64,000 nt of DNA from Pseudarthrobacter psychrotolerans (GCF_009911795.1 NZ_CP047898.1:1302001-1366000); one strand, 5' to 3'. Shown: positions 26,374-35,900, counted from the first letter of the stretch. Notes: generated by a model from the sequence alone, not told the origin. Program-made: numbers and translations.

Positions 26374-26958
26374 GTGGGCTTTTTCGCAAGACTGAAGGAA
26401 GACCTCGACGCCGCCCGGTCACACGACCCGGCGGCTCGAGGTTCTTTTGAGAACTTTTTCGCCTATTCCGGGCTGCACGCCATCTGGATCCACCGGCTGA
26501 CGCACCGTATGTGGCAAACCCCTGGGCTGCGGTTCCCGGCGCGGCTGGTGTCGCAGCTGGGCCGCTTCCTGACCGGAATCGAGATCCATCCCGGCGCCAC
26601 GATCGGCCGGCGCTTCTTCATCGACCACGGCATGGGTGTGGTCATTGGCGAAACCGCCGAAATCGGCGAAGACGTGATGATTTATCATGGCGTCACGCTG
26701 GGCGGCCGCTCCCTGGCCAAGGTCAAGCGCCACCCCACCATTGAGGACCGGGTCACCATCGGTGCCGGAGCCAAAATCCTGGGACCCATCACCATCGGCC
26801 GGGACAGTGCCGTTGGCGCCAACGCCGTGGTGGTCAAGGACGCGCCGCCGGAATCGATTGTTACCGGAGTGCCCGCCAAGTGGCGCCACCGTGACTCCCA
26901 GCGCGAAACCAAGCCCGCTGTGGATCCGGCCGAGTACGACATCGAATACCGGATCTGA
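26374..26958 (+). CDS. cysE: Serine O-acetyltransferase
   Basis: This 194-residue short (EpsC/SrpH-like) serine acetyltransferase provides O-acetylserine for CysK. The helical N-terminus ([20 protein letters not shown]) precedes left-handed beta-helix hexapeptide turns ([30 protein letters not shown]; catalytic DH pair; then [19 protein letters not shown]). The C-terminal tail ends in an isoleucine (YRI), the residue that docks into CysK. The GTG start follows AGAAAG. It is the second gene of cysK-cysE. Confidence 0.96.
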   Translation: MGFFARLKEDLDAARSHDPAARGSFENFFAYSGLHAIWIHRLTHRMWQTPGLRFPARLVSQLGRFLTGIEIHPGATIGRRFFIDHGMGVVIGETAEIGEDVMIYHGVTLGGRSLAKVKRHPTIEDRVTIGAGAKILGPITIGRDSAVGANAVVVKDAPPESIVTGVPAKWRHRDSQRETKPAVDPAEYDIEYRI

Positions 26959-26973
26959 TCCTTCGCTGCAGCC

Positions 26974-27807
26974 CTACCCGGCCACACGCTTCAGAAGTGC
27001 CGTGACCACGGCATCGTAGAGGCGGTCCGGCAGGACCCGCCGAAGGCCCAGAATGGCCGCCGCTCCCCTGCCCACCGGATACCGGGTCCGGGGACGCGCG
27101 GCCGTGGCCGCGTGCAGGACAGCCGCCGCAATCACCGCCGGCTGCGTTGACGTTTCAGGCCTGTCCGTGGACGCCAGGACATCCGCCATGTGCCTTGCCT
27201 GGGCAGCGTACGGTCCCTCGCCGCTGCTGGCCAGCAGCCCGTCAGCGGAAATCCGGCCCCACTCGCTCAGCGTACTTGCCGGTTCGATGATGGCGACTTC
27301 GACGCCGTGCGGCTTGAGTTCCAGCCGCAGTGCATCGCTCATGCCCTCAACGGCGAACTTGGTGGCGTGGTACCAGGCACCGAGGGGCTCATAGAATTTT
27401 CCCCCGATGGACGAGATGTTAATGATCCTGCCACGCCCCGCACTCCGCATGGCCGGCAGGACCAGCTGCGTCATCCTGGCAAGGCCAAAGACGTTCACCT
27501 CGAACTGGCGGCGGCCTTCGGCCAGATCCACCTGTTCCAGCGCCCCGTAGGACCCGTAGCCGGCGTTGTTGACCAGGACGTCAATCCGCCCGCGCTCTTC
27601 CAGGACACGGCCGACGGCGGCACGCATCGAATCGTCGTCCGTCACGTCCAGCGCCAGGACCTGGATGCCGAGGGCTTTCAGCGGCTCCATTCTGTCGACC
27701 CGGCGGGCGCCGGCATAGACGATGAAGCCGTGGCTGCTGAGCTTCTTCGCCGCCTCGAAGCCGATACCCGTGGAGGCTCCCGTAACTAACGCGACTGGCT
27801 TGGGCAT
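26974..27807 (-). CDS. Short-chain dehydrogenase/reductase
   Basis: The 277-residue classical SDR has the NADP loop VTGASTGIGFEAA (about 8-20), the NNAGYG motif, serine in ISSIGG and the catalytic YxxxK in WYHATKFAVEGM. The arginine-rich RRVD after beta-2 favours NADPH. A family oxidoreductase role is sure; the substrate is not. ATG 27807 starts with MPKPVALVTG; the upstream extension covers a terminator and was rejected. It is downstream of, but separated by that terminator from, gnd on the same strand. Confidence 0.9.
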   Translation of the reverse strand: MPKPVALVTGASTGIGFEAAKKLSSHGFIVYAGARRVDRMEPLKALGIQVLALDVTDDDSMRAAVGRVLEERGRIDVLVNNAGYGSYGALEQVDLAEGRRQFEVNVFGLARMTQLVLPAMRSAGRGRIINISSIGGKFYEPLGAWYHATKFAVEGMSDALRLELKPHGVEVAIIEPASTLSEWGRISADGLLASSGEGPYAAQARHMADVLASTDRPETSTQPAVIAAAVLHAATAARPRTRYPVGRGAAAILGLRRVLPDRLYDAVVTALLKRVAG

Positions 27808-27854
27808 TCTGACTCCTTGGATGGACGGACACCACAGCTGCCGGAAACGCCAAA

Positions 27855-27893
27855 CGGCCGGCAGCTCCCAGAATATCCGGGAACTGCCGGCCG
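27855..27893 (-). terminator. Terminator of gnd
   Basis: A 15-bp near-perfect stem (27855-27869 with 27879-27893) is followed on the minus strand by TTT, between gnd and the SDR gene. Confidence 0.8.
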
Positions 27894-27929
27894 CAGGGTT
27901 TGCAGCTTGATGCAATCAGAGCGTGGTGA

Positions 27930-29366
27930 TTAGTGCGTGTCCACTGCTTCGATTTCGGACTTGTCCTCGCCCCACAGGGTGTGGAACGTGCCCTCGGCGT
28001 CGACACGGCCGTAGGTGTGCGCGCCGAAGAGGTCGCGCTGGCCCTGGATCACTGCGGCCGGCAGGCGCTTGCGGCGCAGGCCGTCGTAGTAGGCCAGTGA
28101 AGAGGAGAAGACCGGCACGGGGATGCCGAGCTGGACGGCGGTGGAGACCACGCGGCGCCATGCCGGCAGGACATCGGCGATGGCCTTGGTGAACGCCGGG
28201 GCGAACAGCAGGTTGGCCGGCTTGTCTTCGGCGGCGTAGGCCTTGGTGATTTCCTTGAGCAGTTCTGCACGGATGATGCAGCCGCCGCGCCACAGCGAAG
28301 CGATCTCGTCCAGCTTGAGGTCCCAGCCGTATTCCTTGGCTGCGGAGGTCAGCATGTCCAGGCCCTGGGCGTAGGAAACCAGCTTGGAGGCATATAGCGC
28401 CTGGCGGACGTCCTCAACAAAGGTGTCCGGAACGTCGACGGCGATTTCCTCACCGGCGAGCAATTCCTGGGCGATCTTGCGCTGCTCGGCCTGCGATGAC
28501 AGGGCGCGGGCGAAGACGGACTCGGCGATGCCCGACGTCGGGGAGCCAAGCTCCAGCGCGGAGATGACCGTCCAGCGTCCGGTGCCCTTCTGGCCTGCGG
28601 CATCCACCACAACATCGACGAATGGCTTGCCGGTGCGGGTGTCAACGTGGCCCAGGACCTGGGCGGAGATTTCGATGAGGAAGGAGGCGAGCTCGCCCTT
28701 GTTCCATTCTTCGAAGATCTTGGCCTGGTCGGCGGGCTCGATGCCGGCGCCGGAGCGGAGGAGGTCGAAGGCTTCGCCGATGACCTGCATGTCGGCGTAT
28801 TCGATGCCGTTGTGGACCATCTTGACGAAGTGGCCGGCGCCGTCGGTGCCGATCCAGGCGCAGCAGGGCTTGCCGTCGACGTGCGCGGCGATCTTTTCGA
28901 GCAGCGGGCCCAGGGCGTCGTAGGACTCCTTGGAACCACCGGGCATGATGGACGGGCCGTTCAGGGCACCTTCCTCACCGCCGGAGACTCCGATGCCTAC
29001 GAAGTGCAGGTCCTTCTTCGCCAGCGCGGCTTCGCGGCGGCGGGTGTCCTCGTAGTGGGAGTTTCCGGCGTCGATGATGATGTCGCCGGCTTCCAGCAGA
29101 GGTTCAAGCTGCTCGATGACCGAGTCAACCGGCTTGCCGGCCTTGACCATGATCAGGACGCGGCGGGGCTTCTCCAGGGAGCCAACAAGCTCCTGCAGCG
29201 TTTCGGTGCGGACGAAGTCACCGTCCGTTCCGTGCTTTGCCAGCAGCGCGTCAGTCTTTTCAACAGACCTGTTGTGCAGGGCAACGGTGAAGCCGTTGCG
29301 GGCCAGGTTGCGGGCCAGGTTGGCGCCCATCACCGCAAGGCCGGTGACACCGATGTGTGCAGACAT
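27930..29366 (-). CDS. gnd: 6-phosphogluconate dehydrogenase, NADP-dependent, decarboxylating
   Basis: The 478-residue full-length enzyme oxidises and decarboxylates 6-phosphogluconate to ribulose 5-phosphate. The Rossmann motif is VTGLAVMGANLARN, then VDAGNSHYEDTRRREA, the family signature GVSGGEEGALNGPSIMPGG, catalytic lysine in GHFVKMVHNGIEYAD, and C-terminal RDLFGAHTYGR. The start MSAHIG at 29366 was chosen over an extended frame. A FadR-type regulator is encoded divergently, and gluconate/idonate-type dehydrogenases lie beyond, so gluconate use is the likely theme. Confidence 0.97.
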   Translation of the reverse strand: MSAHIGVTGLAVMGANLARNLARNGFTVALHNRSVEKTDALLAKHGTDGDFVRTETLQELVGSLEKPRRVLIMVKAGKPVDSVIEQLEPLLEAGDIIIDAGNSHYEDTRRREAALAKKDLHFVGIGVSGGEEGALNGPSIMPGGSKESYDALGPLLEKIAAHVDGKPCCAWIGTDGAGHFVKMVHNGIEYADMQVIGEAFDLLRSGAGIEPADQAKIFEEWNKGELASFLIEISAQVLGHVDTRTGKPFVDVVVDAAGQKGTGRWTVISALELGSPTSGIAESVFARALSSQAEQRKIAQELLAGEEIAVDVPDTFVEDVRQALYASKLVSYAQGLDMLTSAAKEYGWDLKLDEIASLWRGGCIIRAELLKEITKAYAAEDKPANLLFAPAFTKAIADVLPAWRRVVSTAVQLGIPVPVFSSSLAYYDGLRRKRLPAAVIQGQRDLFGAHTYGRVDAEGTFHTLWGEDKSEIEAVDTH

Positions 29367-29538
29367 CAAAACTCCAATTTCGTTGTGCAATGGATGTGCA
29401 GATGGCTCCGCGTTCGCGGCGAAGCACGCTGTCACGAACCGATGGATCCTAATAAAGCATATATATTCAATCGGCCTGAGGGAAGCGGTGCCCACTTTGT
29501 GGAACGTGGCCAGTCAATCCCAGTTTAGGCTTGAGTCC

Positions 29539-30267
29539 ATGTCGACCAGCCTGCACCACCGTGCCATTGAGAACCTTGGCACCCGGATCATCACGGGCGA
29601 GCTGCCCACCGGACACATCATGCTGGCCGAGCACCTAGAGGAAGAACTGAAGGTCTCCCGGTCCGTGGTCCGCGAGGCCGTGCGGGTTCTGCAGTCCCTG
29701 GGCCTCGTGGAAACCACCAAACGGGTGGGCATCCGTGTGCTGCCGCCGAGCCGCTGGAACCCCTTCGATTCCCAGGTCATCCGCTGGCGGCTGTCCAGCG
29801 ACGCCCGCGGCGCCCAGCTGCGGTCACTGATCGAACTGCGTTCCGCCGTCGAGCCCGCCGCTGCCGAGCTGGCAGCAAACAATGCACCGGCGCAGCTGCG
29901 GCGGGAACTGGTGGACATTGCCCACGCGCTGCGCGACGCCGGCCACTCCGGAGACACGGCGACGTTCCTGGAGCTGGACATCGCTTTTCACTCAGTCCTG
30001 CTCTCCGGGTCGGGCAACGAAATGTTCGCCAACCTGATGGGGCAGGTGGCGGAGACCCTGACGGGACGCACGGTCCACGGACTGATGCCGGACCACCCCC
30101 ACGAGGGGGCGCTCCAGTGGCACGTCGACCTGGCCGAAGCGGTCGCCGCCGGGGACGCCGCCACGGCCCGGGACGCATCCGAACAGATCATGCGCCGCAC
30201 CACCTCACGGCTGTCCGGAACCTGGACGGACCAGCCCCGGGTGTTTATCCCGGTCCGCCGGAACTGA
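29539..30267 (+). CDS. GntR family (FadR subfamily) regulator, likely gluconate-linked
   Basis: This 242-residue regulator has an N-terminal winged HTH (LAEHLEEELKVSRSVVREAVRVLQSLGLVE) and a C-terminal FCD effector domain (LRSLIELRSAVEPAAAELAA, then FLELDIAFHSVLLSGSGN, metal-binding D and H kept). It is divergent from gnd, with an AT-rich control region (29440-29480) between. No ribosome site; a TAGGCT box ends 7 nt before the ATG, suggesting a leaderless message. It probably responds to gluconate or another sugar acid and controls gnd and itself. Confidence 0.9.
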   Translation: MSTSLHHRAIENLGTRIITGELPTGHIMLAEHLEEELKVSRSVVREAVRVLQSLGLVETTKRVGIRVLPPSRWNPFDSQVIRWRLSSDARGAQLRSLIELRSAVEPAAAELAANNAPAQLRRELVDIAHALRDAGHSGDTATFLELDIAFHSVLLSGSGNEMFANLMGQVAETLTGRTVHGLMPDHPHEGALQWHVDLAEAVAAGDAATARDASEQIMRRTTSRLSGTWTDQPRVFIPVRRN

Positions 30268-30298
30268 CCTCACCCGGAACCAGCCCGTCCCTATAGCG

Positions 30299-31387
30299 TT
30301 ATTCGGGTTGGAAGTTGAGGAGGACTTTTCCTGATGCGGCGGAGTTCCTGGCGGTTTCGAAGGCCTCGAGTCCTTGGCTGAGGGGGTATTCGTGGGTGAT
30401 GACGGGGCTGATGTGCAGGGTGCCGTCGGCGAGGGCGGTGATGACGTCGTCGATCTCGTTGTTGAAGCGGAAGGAACCGCGCAGGTCCAGTTCCCGGGTG
30501 ATGGCCAGCGAAATCAGGACCGGCTGGGGTCCGGCGGGCAGCAGCCCGACCATGACCACGGTCCCGCCACGGGCCGCGCCCTGGATGGCTGAGGCCAGGC
30601 CGTGGTGGCTGCCCGAGGACTCAATGACCACGTCGGCCTGCACCGCCGCGATCGCGTCCGTGTCCCCGGCCTGCAGGGTCTGATCCGCGCCGACCGCGGC
30701 GGCGATCTCCAACGGTTTGGCATGGACGTCGACGGCGGTGATCCGTCCCGCGCCGGCCCGTTTGAGGACCGCGACGGCCAGCGCGCCGATCGGGCCGCAC
30801 CCGATCACCAGCACACTCTTCCCCGCCACATCCCCGGCGCGGGACACGGCGTGCCAGGCCACGGCGGCCGGCTCGATCAGCGCCGCGGTCCGCAAGTCAA
30901 CACCGGCAGGGAGCGCCCGCAGCATCCGGGCCGGCAGGTTCACGTAGCGGGCGAACGCGCCGTCGGTGTGCGGGAACCGGGCCGCGCTGCCCAGATACGT
31001 ACATCCCGGGGACAGGTTGGGCCGGTCCGCCGGATACCGGACATCCCCGACACCCGGGCCCGGGGTGGCCGGGTGGACCGCGACCGGGGTGCCCGCGGCC
31101 GGGCCGGTCCCGTCCGCCGCGGCGCGGACCACGGTCCCGGAAATCTCATGCCCGAGCACCATCGGCGCCTTCAGGATCGATTCGCCCGCCGCGCCGTGCA
31201 GCCAGTAATGCAGATCCGACCCGCAGATCCCGCCATAGGAAACCTCCACCACAGCCTCGCCCGCGGCAGGTGCCGCCAGCGGGACGTCCTCGACCCGCAG
31301 ATCCCCCGCCGCATACGCCACCACCGCCGCACCCGAAACCGGCACCGCTGTTGCTTCGGTCCCCTGAACCACTGCTGGCGTGCCCAT
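30299..31387 (-). CDS. Zinc-dependent dehydrogenase, L-idonate 5-dehydrogenase-like
   Basis: The 362-residue medium-chain dehydrogenase has zinc-site residues GGICGSDLHYW (Cys) and LGHEISGTV (His-Glu), the proton relay region, and a Rossmann VLVIGCGPIGALAVAVLK. The sequence style matches idonate/sorbitol dehydrogenases. It is last in a three-gene minus-strand operon; its ATG overlaps the upstream stop (TGATG). With the SDR before it, it would interconvert L-idonate, 5-ketogluconate and gluconate, feeding gnd. The structural-zinc cysteine cluster is largely absent, as in idonate-type enzymes. Confidence 0.85.
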   Translation of the reverse strand: MGTPAVVQGTEATAVPVSGAAVVAYAAGDLRVEDVPLAAPAAGEAVVEVSYGGICGSDLHYWLHGAAGESILKAPMVLGHEISGTVVRAAADGTGPAAGTPVAVHPATPGPGVGDVRYPADRPNLSPGCTYLGSAARFPHTDGAFARYVNLPARMLRALPAGVDLRTAALIEPAAVAWHAVSRAGDVAGKSVLVIGCGPIGALAVAVLKRAGAGRITAVDVHAKPLEIAAAVGADQTLQAGDTDAIAAVQADVVIESSGSHHGLASAIQGAARGGTVVMVGLLPAGPQPVLISLAITRELDLRGSFRFNNEIDDVITALADGTLHISPVITHEYPLSQGLEAFETARNSAASGKVLLNFQPE

Positions 31388-32157
31388 CAGACCACCACCG
31401 TCATTCCGCCGTCGATAAAGATCGTCTGACCGTTCACAAAGTCCGACCCGTCCGAGGCCAGCCACACCGCCGGACCCGCCAGGTCCTGGACCGTGCCCCA
31501 CCGGCGCGCCGGGGTCCGGCCCAGGATCCAGGCATTGAACTGCTCATCGTCCACCAGGTTCTGCGTCATCTCCGTATGGATGTAGCCCGGCGCGATCCCG
31601 TTGATCTGCAGCCCGGAACCCGCCCACTCCGCCGTCATCGCCCGGGTCAGGTTCCGCAGCCCGCCCTTCGCCGCAACATACGGGGCGATCGTGGGCCGGG
31701 CCAGGTCCGTCTGCACCGAACAGATATTGATGATCTTGCCCCTACCCCGCGGAATCATATGCCGCGCCGCCTCCCGCCCCACCAGGAACGCGCTCGTCAG
31801 ATCCGTCCTGATCACCCGATCCCAGTCCGCCACGTCCAGCTCCAGCATCGGCACCCGGTGCTGGATCCCGGCATTATTCACCAGGATCTGCAACGGCCCC
31901 ACCTGCTCCTCCACCCACGAAACACCCCGCGCAGCCTCGGCATCACTCGTAACATCAAACGCGACACTAAGCACCCGGCCCGGCGCGAAATCCGCAGCCA
32001 TCGCCGCCTCCGCCGCCTTCAACCGCTCCGCATTAATCCCGTTCAACACCACCGTCGCCCCAGCCCCAGCCAACGCCCGCGCCAACGCATTACCAATCCC
32101 CCGGCTCGAACCCGTCACCAAGGCAACCCGCCCCGTCAAATCAAAAAGTCCACTCAT
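31387..32157 (-). CDS. SDR, gluconate 5-dehydrogenase-like
   Basis: The 256-residue classical SDR has TGSSRGIGNALA, NNAGIQHR, a serine in NICSVQ and YVAAKGG as catalytic Tyr/Lys. The C-terminus GQTIFIDGGMTVVV is standard. IdnO-type proteins reduce 5-keto-D-gluconate to gluconate and show the same NNAGIQHR pattern. It overlaps the reductase gene upstream by 4 nt and the idonate dehydrogenase downstream by 1 nt, so the three enzymes are made from one message. Confidence 0.87.
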   Translation of the reverse strand: MSGLFDLTGRVALVTGSSRGIGNALARALAGAGATVVLNGINAERLKAAEAAMAADFAPGRVLSVAFDVTSDAEAARGVSWVEEQVGPLQILVNNAGIQHRVPMLELDVADWDRVIRTDLTSAFLVGREAARHMIPRGRGKIINICSVQTDLARPTIAPYVAAKGGLRNLTRAMTAEWAGSGLQINGIAPGYIHTEMTQNLVDDEQFNAWILGRTPARRWGTVQDLAGPAVWLASDGSDFVNGQTIFIDGGMTVVV

Positions 32158-33098
32158 GGTGCAGCTGTCCCTTTCGTTGCGGTCTCCGCAGGTTCCGCGA
32201 TATTGGTGTTGTCGCTCAGATTCGAAATGGCCTGGCGGACCACGGCAAGATCCTGATCGCCAAGGCCCTGGCGTTTGAGTTCGGCGTAAAGCTCGACGCC
32301 GGCAGTCGCCATCGGCACGGCAGCGCCGGCCGCCCGGGCTGATTCGAGCACAAAGGACAGGTCCTTATGCATGAATTTCGCCGGGCCTGTTGGTGTGTAG
32401 TCCTTCCGGACCAGACGCGGTCCCACGATCTCCAGCGCACGGCTGCCCGCGAGGCCGCCGGCCAGGACGTCGAAAAGCGCTGCCGGATCCATCCCGGAGC
32501 GCTCGGCGAGCTCGGCCGCTTCGGCGAGCGCCGCCGTCGTGGTTCCTACAATGAGCTGGTTGCAAGCCTTGGCGAGCGACCCTGTGCCCAAGGGGCCCAT
32601 GTGCCTGACTGTGGTTCCCATTGCACTGAAGAAGGGCTCGAGCCGCCTGAACTCGTCCGGGGTACCGCCGGCCATGATGGCCAGGGTCCCGTCCGCGGCG
32701 CCCTTGGTCCCGCCGCTGACCGGGGCGTCCACCACGGTGGCGCGGCCATGGCTTGCCTCGTGGACCCCGCGCCCGAAGTCCTGGACCTTCGCCGGTGAAA
32801 CGGAGCTCGTGACCACCACGGCAGTGCCGGCCTGCGGCGGATTTTCATCCCAGCTCGCCAGCAGCCCTGCCGCGGCCTCCTCGATGAAGGACAGGTCCGG
32901 GAGCATAAAGGCGATGATTGGCACGTCCCGCAGGGATGCAACGTCCGGTGCGGAGTGGCCACCCCGCGCCACAAGCTCCTGCAGTGGACCTTCGGATCGG
33001 TTCCAGGCGGTGACCGCCCAGCCGGCACGGACCAGATTCGCTGCCATGGGCAGCCCCATCAGCCCCAGGCCTACAAAGCCCGCTGTTCTGTCTTCCAT
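32154..33098 (-). CDS. GarR/3-hydroxyisobutyrate dehydrogenase-like reductase
   Basis: The 314-residue beta-hydroxyacid dehydrogenase has the N-terminal GFVGLGLMGLPMAANL, substrate motif DAPVSGGTKGAADGTLAIMAGG, catalytic lysine in GSLAKACNQLIV, and a C-terminal KDLSFVLESAR. It probably reduces tartronate semialdehyde or a related C3-C4 semialdehyde. First gene of the minus-strand operon; the start was placed at 33098 (MEDRTAGFVGLG). It is divergent from the D-2-hydroxyacid dehydrogenase, so both may share control. Confidence 0.88.
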   Translation of the reverse strand: MEDRTAGFVGLGLMGLPMAANLVRAGWAVTAWNRSEGPLQELVARGGHSAPDVASLRDVPIIAFMLPDLSFIEEAAAGLLASWDENPPQAGTAVVVTSSVSPAKVQDFGRGVHEASHGRATVVDAPVSGGTKGAADGTLAIMAGGTPDEFRRLEPFFSAMGTTVRHMGPLGTGSLAKACNQLIVGTTTAALAEAAELAERSGMDPAALFDVLAGGLAGSRALEIVGPRLVRKDYTPTGPAKFMHKDLSFVLESARAAGAAVPMATAGVELYAELKRQGLGDQDLAVVRQAISNLSDNTNIAEPAETATKGTAAP

Positions 33099-33183
33099 AT
33101 ATAGGCCTCGACTCACATCGTTGTGTGGTTAATGAAGGGAAATCTGTCCAATATCCTAGCCGCTATTCAGTATGATGAACACT

Positions 33184-34236
33184 ATGACGACTCTAACCAC
33201 CGTCGCGATCGCCGTCCCGCTCGAAGCAGAGCTGGTGGAGCGCATCCGCGCCGTAGACCCCTCCGTAACCGTTCTCTATGACCCGGACCTGCTTCCGCCC
33301 GAGCGTTTTCCAGCCGACCACTCCGGGGATCCGGACTTCAAACGCACTCCCGCGCAGGAGGAGCGGTACTGGGCCATGCTCAACAAAGCGCAGGTGCTGT
33401 ACGGCCTGCCCAACGAAAGCCCCGCGGGCCTGGCCCGCATCGCGCGCGAGAACCCACGGCTCCAGTGGGTCCACGCCATGGCCGCCGGCGCCGGCGGTGC
33501 CGTCAAGGCATCCGGACTGGACCAGGAAACCCTCCTCAAATTCAAGGTGACTACCTCCGCCGGCGTCCACGCCCTGCCGCTGGCAGAATTCGCTGCCCTG
33601 GGGATCTTCAACGGCTTCAAGCGAAGCGCCGAGCTGGCCCAGGACCAGGCCGCCAAGGTGTGGCCCGAGCTTCGGACCCCCACCCGCCTGGTCAGCGGTT
33701 CCACCCTGGTGGTGACCGGCCTGGGCGAAATCGGCCTGGAGACGGCCCGGATCGCCCGCGCCCTGGGCATGACGGTCAGCGGCACCAAGCGGAACGTTGA
33801 GCCGATCGAAGGAATCGAGCAGGTTGCCGGCAACGACGGACTGCCCGGGCTGCTCGCCACGGCAGACGCCGTCGTCAACACCCTGCCCGGAACGCCGTAC
33901 ACGGAAAAGCTGTTCAACCGTGAGGTATTTGCTGCCATGAAGCCGGGAACTGTGTTTGTGAACGTCGGCCGCGGCACCGTGGTGGACGAGGACGCCCTGC
34001 TGGAGGCCCTGGACAACGGCCAGGTTTCCTACGCCTGCCTTGATGTCTTCGCCGTGGAACCGCTGCCCCAGGACAGCCCGCTGTGGAACCACCCCAAGGT
34101 TATGGTGTCGCCGCACACTTCGGCACTCAGTGCCGCGGAGAACCGCCTGATCGCGGAGCGCTTCTGCAGCAACCTGCGTACGTTCCTCAACGGCGGCGAC
34201 CTGCCCCACCTCGTGGACCCGGTCCACTTCTACTAA
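33184..34236 (+). CDS. D-2-hydroxyacid dehydrogenase family protein
   Basis: The product is 350 residues from ATG 33184; ATGs at 33172 and 33175 are in frame. The perfect-looking TATGAT box at 33171-33176 is 7 nt before 33184 and no ribosome site exists, so a leaderless start there is favoured. The Rossmann motif is VVTGLGEIGLETARIAR; the active-site arginine is in VNVGRGTVVDED, the glutamate in DVFAVEPLP and the histidine in VSPHTSAL. It interconverts a 2-keto acid and D-2-hydroxyacid (glyoxylate or hydroxypyruvate types). TGAACACTA in its promoter recurs upstream of iclR. Confidence 0.9.
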   Translation: MTTLTTVAIAVPLEAELVERIRAVDPSVTVLYDPDLLPPERFPADHSGDPDFKRTPAQEERYWAMLNKAQVLYGLPNESPAGLARIARENPRLQWVHAMAAGAGGAVKASGLDQETLLKFKVTTSAGVHALPLAEFAALGIFNGFKRSAELAQDQAAKVWPELRTPTRLVSGSTLVVTGLGEIGLETARIARALGMTVSGTKRNVEPIEGIEQVAGNDGLPGLLATADAVVNTLPGTPYTEKLFNREVFAAMKPGTVFVNVGRGTVVDEDALLEALDNGQVSYACLDVFAVEPLPQDSPLWNHPKVMVSPHTSALSAAENRLIAERFCSNLRTFLNGGDLPHLVDPVHFY

Positions 34237-34260
34237 GGGGCAGCCCCCGGCCTGCACCAC

Positions 34261-34312
34261 AGAGCCCCTGCCGCGGATCCTGAAAACAGGAATCCGCAGC
34301 AGGGGCTCTTTT
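34261..34312 (+). terminator. Terminator of the hydroxyacid dehydrogenase
   Basis: A long imperfect hairpin has an 11-nt outer stem (34261-34271 with 34299-34309) and an inner GCGGAT/ATCCGC arm, ending in TTTT. Confidence 0.85.
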
Positions 34313-34423
34313 GTGTCCGCGTCGTTTCGGCGCTTGCGTCGGCCGTTATTTGGGTGTCCAGCAGGGGAAAAACCAGCCGGGCGGCACCGGGAAGGCGCAT
34401 CCTGCGTGGGCATTAACGCAGGA

Positions 34424-34454
34424 AGGCGGCCTCCCCATCCAGGGGAGGCCGCCT
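34424..34454 (-). terminator. Terminator of the MHS transporter
   Basis: A perfect 13-bp GC-rich stem (34424-34436 with 34442-34454) and a 5-nt loop lie 18 nt past the transporter stop. No T tract is seen. Confidence 0.7.
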
Positions 34455-34472
34455 CTTGCGTGAGTGGAGTGC

Positions 34473-35822
34473 CTAGCTGGCATCCTCCACCAGGAGCAGG
34501 TCCCGGCCGTTGGTTTCGGGGGCGAAGAAGGTGGTGCCGAAGGAGATCAGCGCCAGGACCAGGGAGTAGATCGCGGGAACGAGCCAGGAATGGCCTGTCG
34601 CAGCCAGCAGGGCCACACCGATCATGGGTGCGAATCCGCCGGCCAGGACGGCGGAGAGTTCACGGCTCAGCGCTACGCCGGTGAAGCGGTGCTGGGAGCC
34701 GAAGAGTTCCGGGAGCATGGCACACTGCGGACCCAGCATGGACTGCACGCCGAGCGAAATGCCCACCACCATGACCACCCAGACGAGGGTGACATTGCCG
34801 AGCGTGACCAGATAGAAGGCCGGCAGGGCGATGACGGCCTGGAAGAGGGCGCCGTAGCGGTACACCGGAACGCGGCCGAAGCGGTCCGACAGGGCGCCGA
34901 AGGTGACCACCATGACCGCTGCGAATCCGGCGGCGATGAGGAGGCCCGTGGGGCCGATGAACTTGTCGCCGGCGAAGACTCCGGCGGGCAGGCTGATGAA
35001 GGACACCAGGAGGGCGGAGTAAATGGAGGAGTTTCCGTTTTCCCCCATGCGCAGGCCGATGCCGATGAGCACGTTCTTCTTCGAGTGCTTCCAGATCTGC
35101 ACCACAGGGTTCTTGACCACGGCCTTGTGCTTTTCCAGCTCCTGGAAGACCGGCGTTTCCTTAAGCCGGAGCCGGATAAAGACCGCGATGGCAATCAGGA
35201 TGACGCTCGCCAGGAACGGAACGCGCCACAGCCAGCCCTGCAGCACTTCCTTGTCGGCCAGTGCCATCAGCGCGAAGGTGCCTGCGCCGAGCAGGGTGCC
35301 CAGCTGGATGCCAACGAACGGCAGTGCGGCAAAGAAACCACGACGGCGGCGCGGGGCCACTTCTGAAATCAGGGTGGTGGCGCCTGCCTGCTCGGCACCG
35401 GCGCCCAGGCCCTGGAGGATTCGCAGTGCCACCAGGAGCACCGCGCCGACCATTCCGGCCTGTTCAAAGGTGGGCAGCAGCCCGATTGCGAAGCTGGCCA
35501 TGCCCATCAGGCCGATGGTCAGGATCAGGACCATCTTTCGCCCGAACCGGTCGCCGATGTAGCCGAAGACGACGCCGCCGAACGGCCGGGCTGCGAAGCC
35601 CACACCATAGGTGGCGAACGACGCGATCACCGCGCCGCTTTCCCCCAGCGGTGAGAAGAAGAGCGGTCCAAAGATCAAGGCCGAGGCGAGGCCGTAGATG
35701 TAGAAGTCGTAGTACTCCAGTGCGGAACCTACTGAACTGGCAAGAGTTGCCCTTCGCAGCTGCTCCGGATCGACGGCGGCGCCGTCCACGTCGGTCTGCG
35801 GTGATTTAGTACGAGTTGTCAC
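34473..35822 (-). CDS. MHS-family MFS transporter
   Basis: This 449-residue, 12-span metabolite:proton symporter has the MHS pattern ALEYYDFYIYGLASALIFGPLFF at the first helix, GYIGDRFGRKMVL between helices 2 and 3 and RILQGLGAGAEQAGA in helix 4. The GTG at 35822 follows GGGAG; an upstream ATG lacks a ribosome site. It is a probable importer of an organic or sugar acid, given the neighbouring hydroxyacid and gluconate-type dehydrogenases. The IclR regulator sits upstream on the same strand, with operator-like sites between. Confidence 0.92.
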   Translation of the reverse strand: MTTRTKSPQTDVDGAAVDPEQLRRATLASSVGSALEYYDFYIYGLASALIFGPLFFSPLGESGAVIASFATYGVGFAARPFGGVVFGYIGDRFGRKMVLILTIGLMGMASFAIGLLPTFEQAGMVGAVLLVALRILQGLGAGAEQAGATTLISEVAPRRRRGFFAALPFVGIQLGTLLGAGTFALMALADKEVLQGWLWRVPFLASVILIAIAVFIRLRLKETPVFQELEKHKAVVKNPVVQIWKHSKKNVLIGIGLRMGENGNSSIYSALLVSFISLPAGVFAGDKFIGPTGLLIAAGFAAVMVVTFGALSDRFGRVPVYRYGALFQAVIALPAFYLVTLGNVTLVWVVMVVGISLGVQSMLGPQCAMLPELFGSQHRFTGVALSRELSAVLAGGFAPMIGVALLAATGHSWLVPAIYSLVLALISFGTTFFAPETNGRDLLLVEDAS

Positions 35823-35900
35823 AAGAACTCCCTCAAAAACACTCCAGGCCCCCGTTGGCCTGGTGGGATAGCGAGGACACCCCGTGGCGTCGATCACTAT

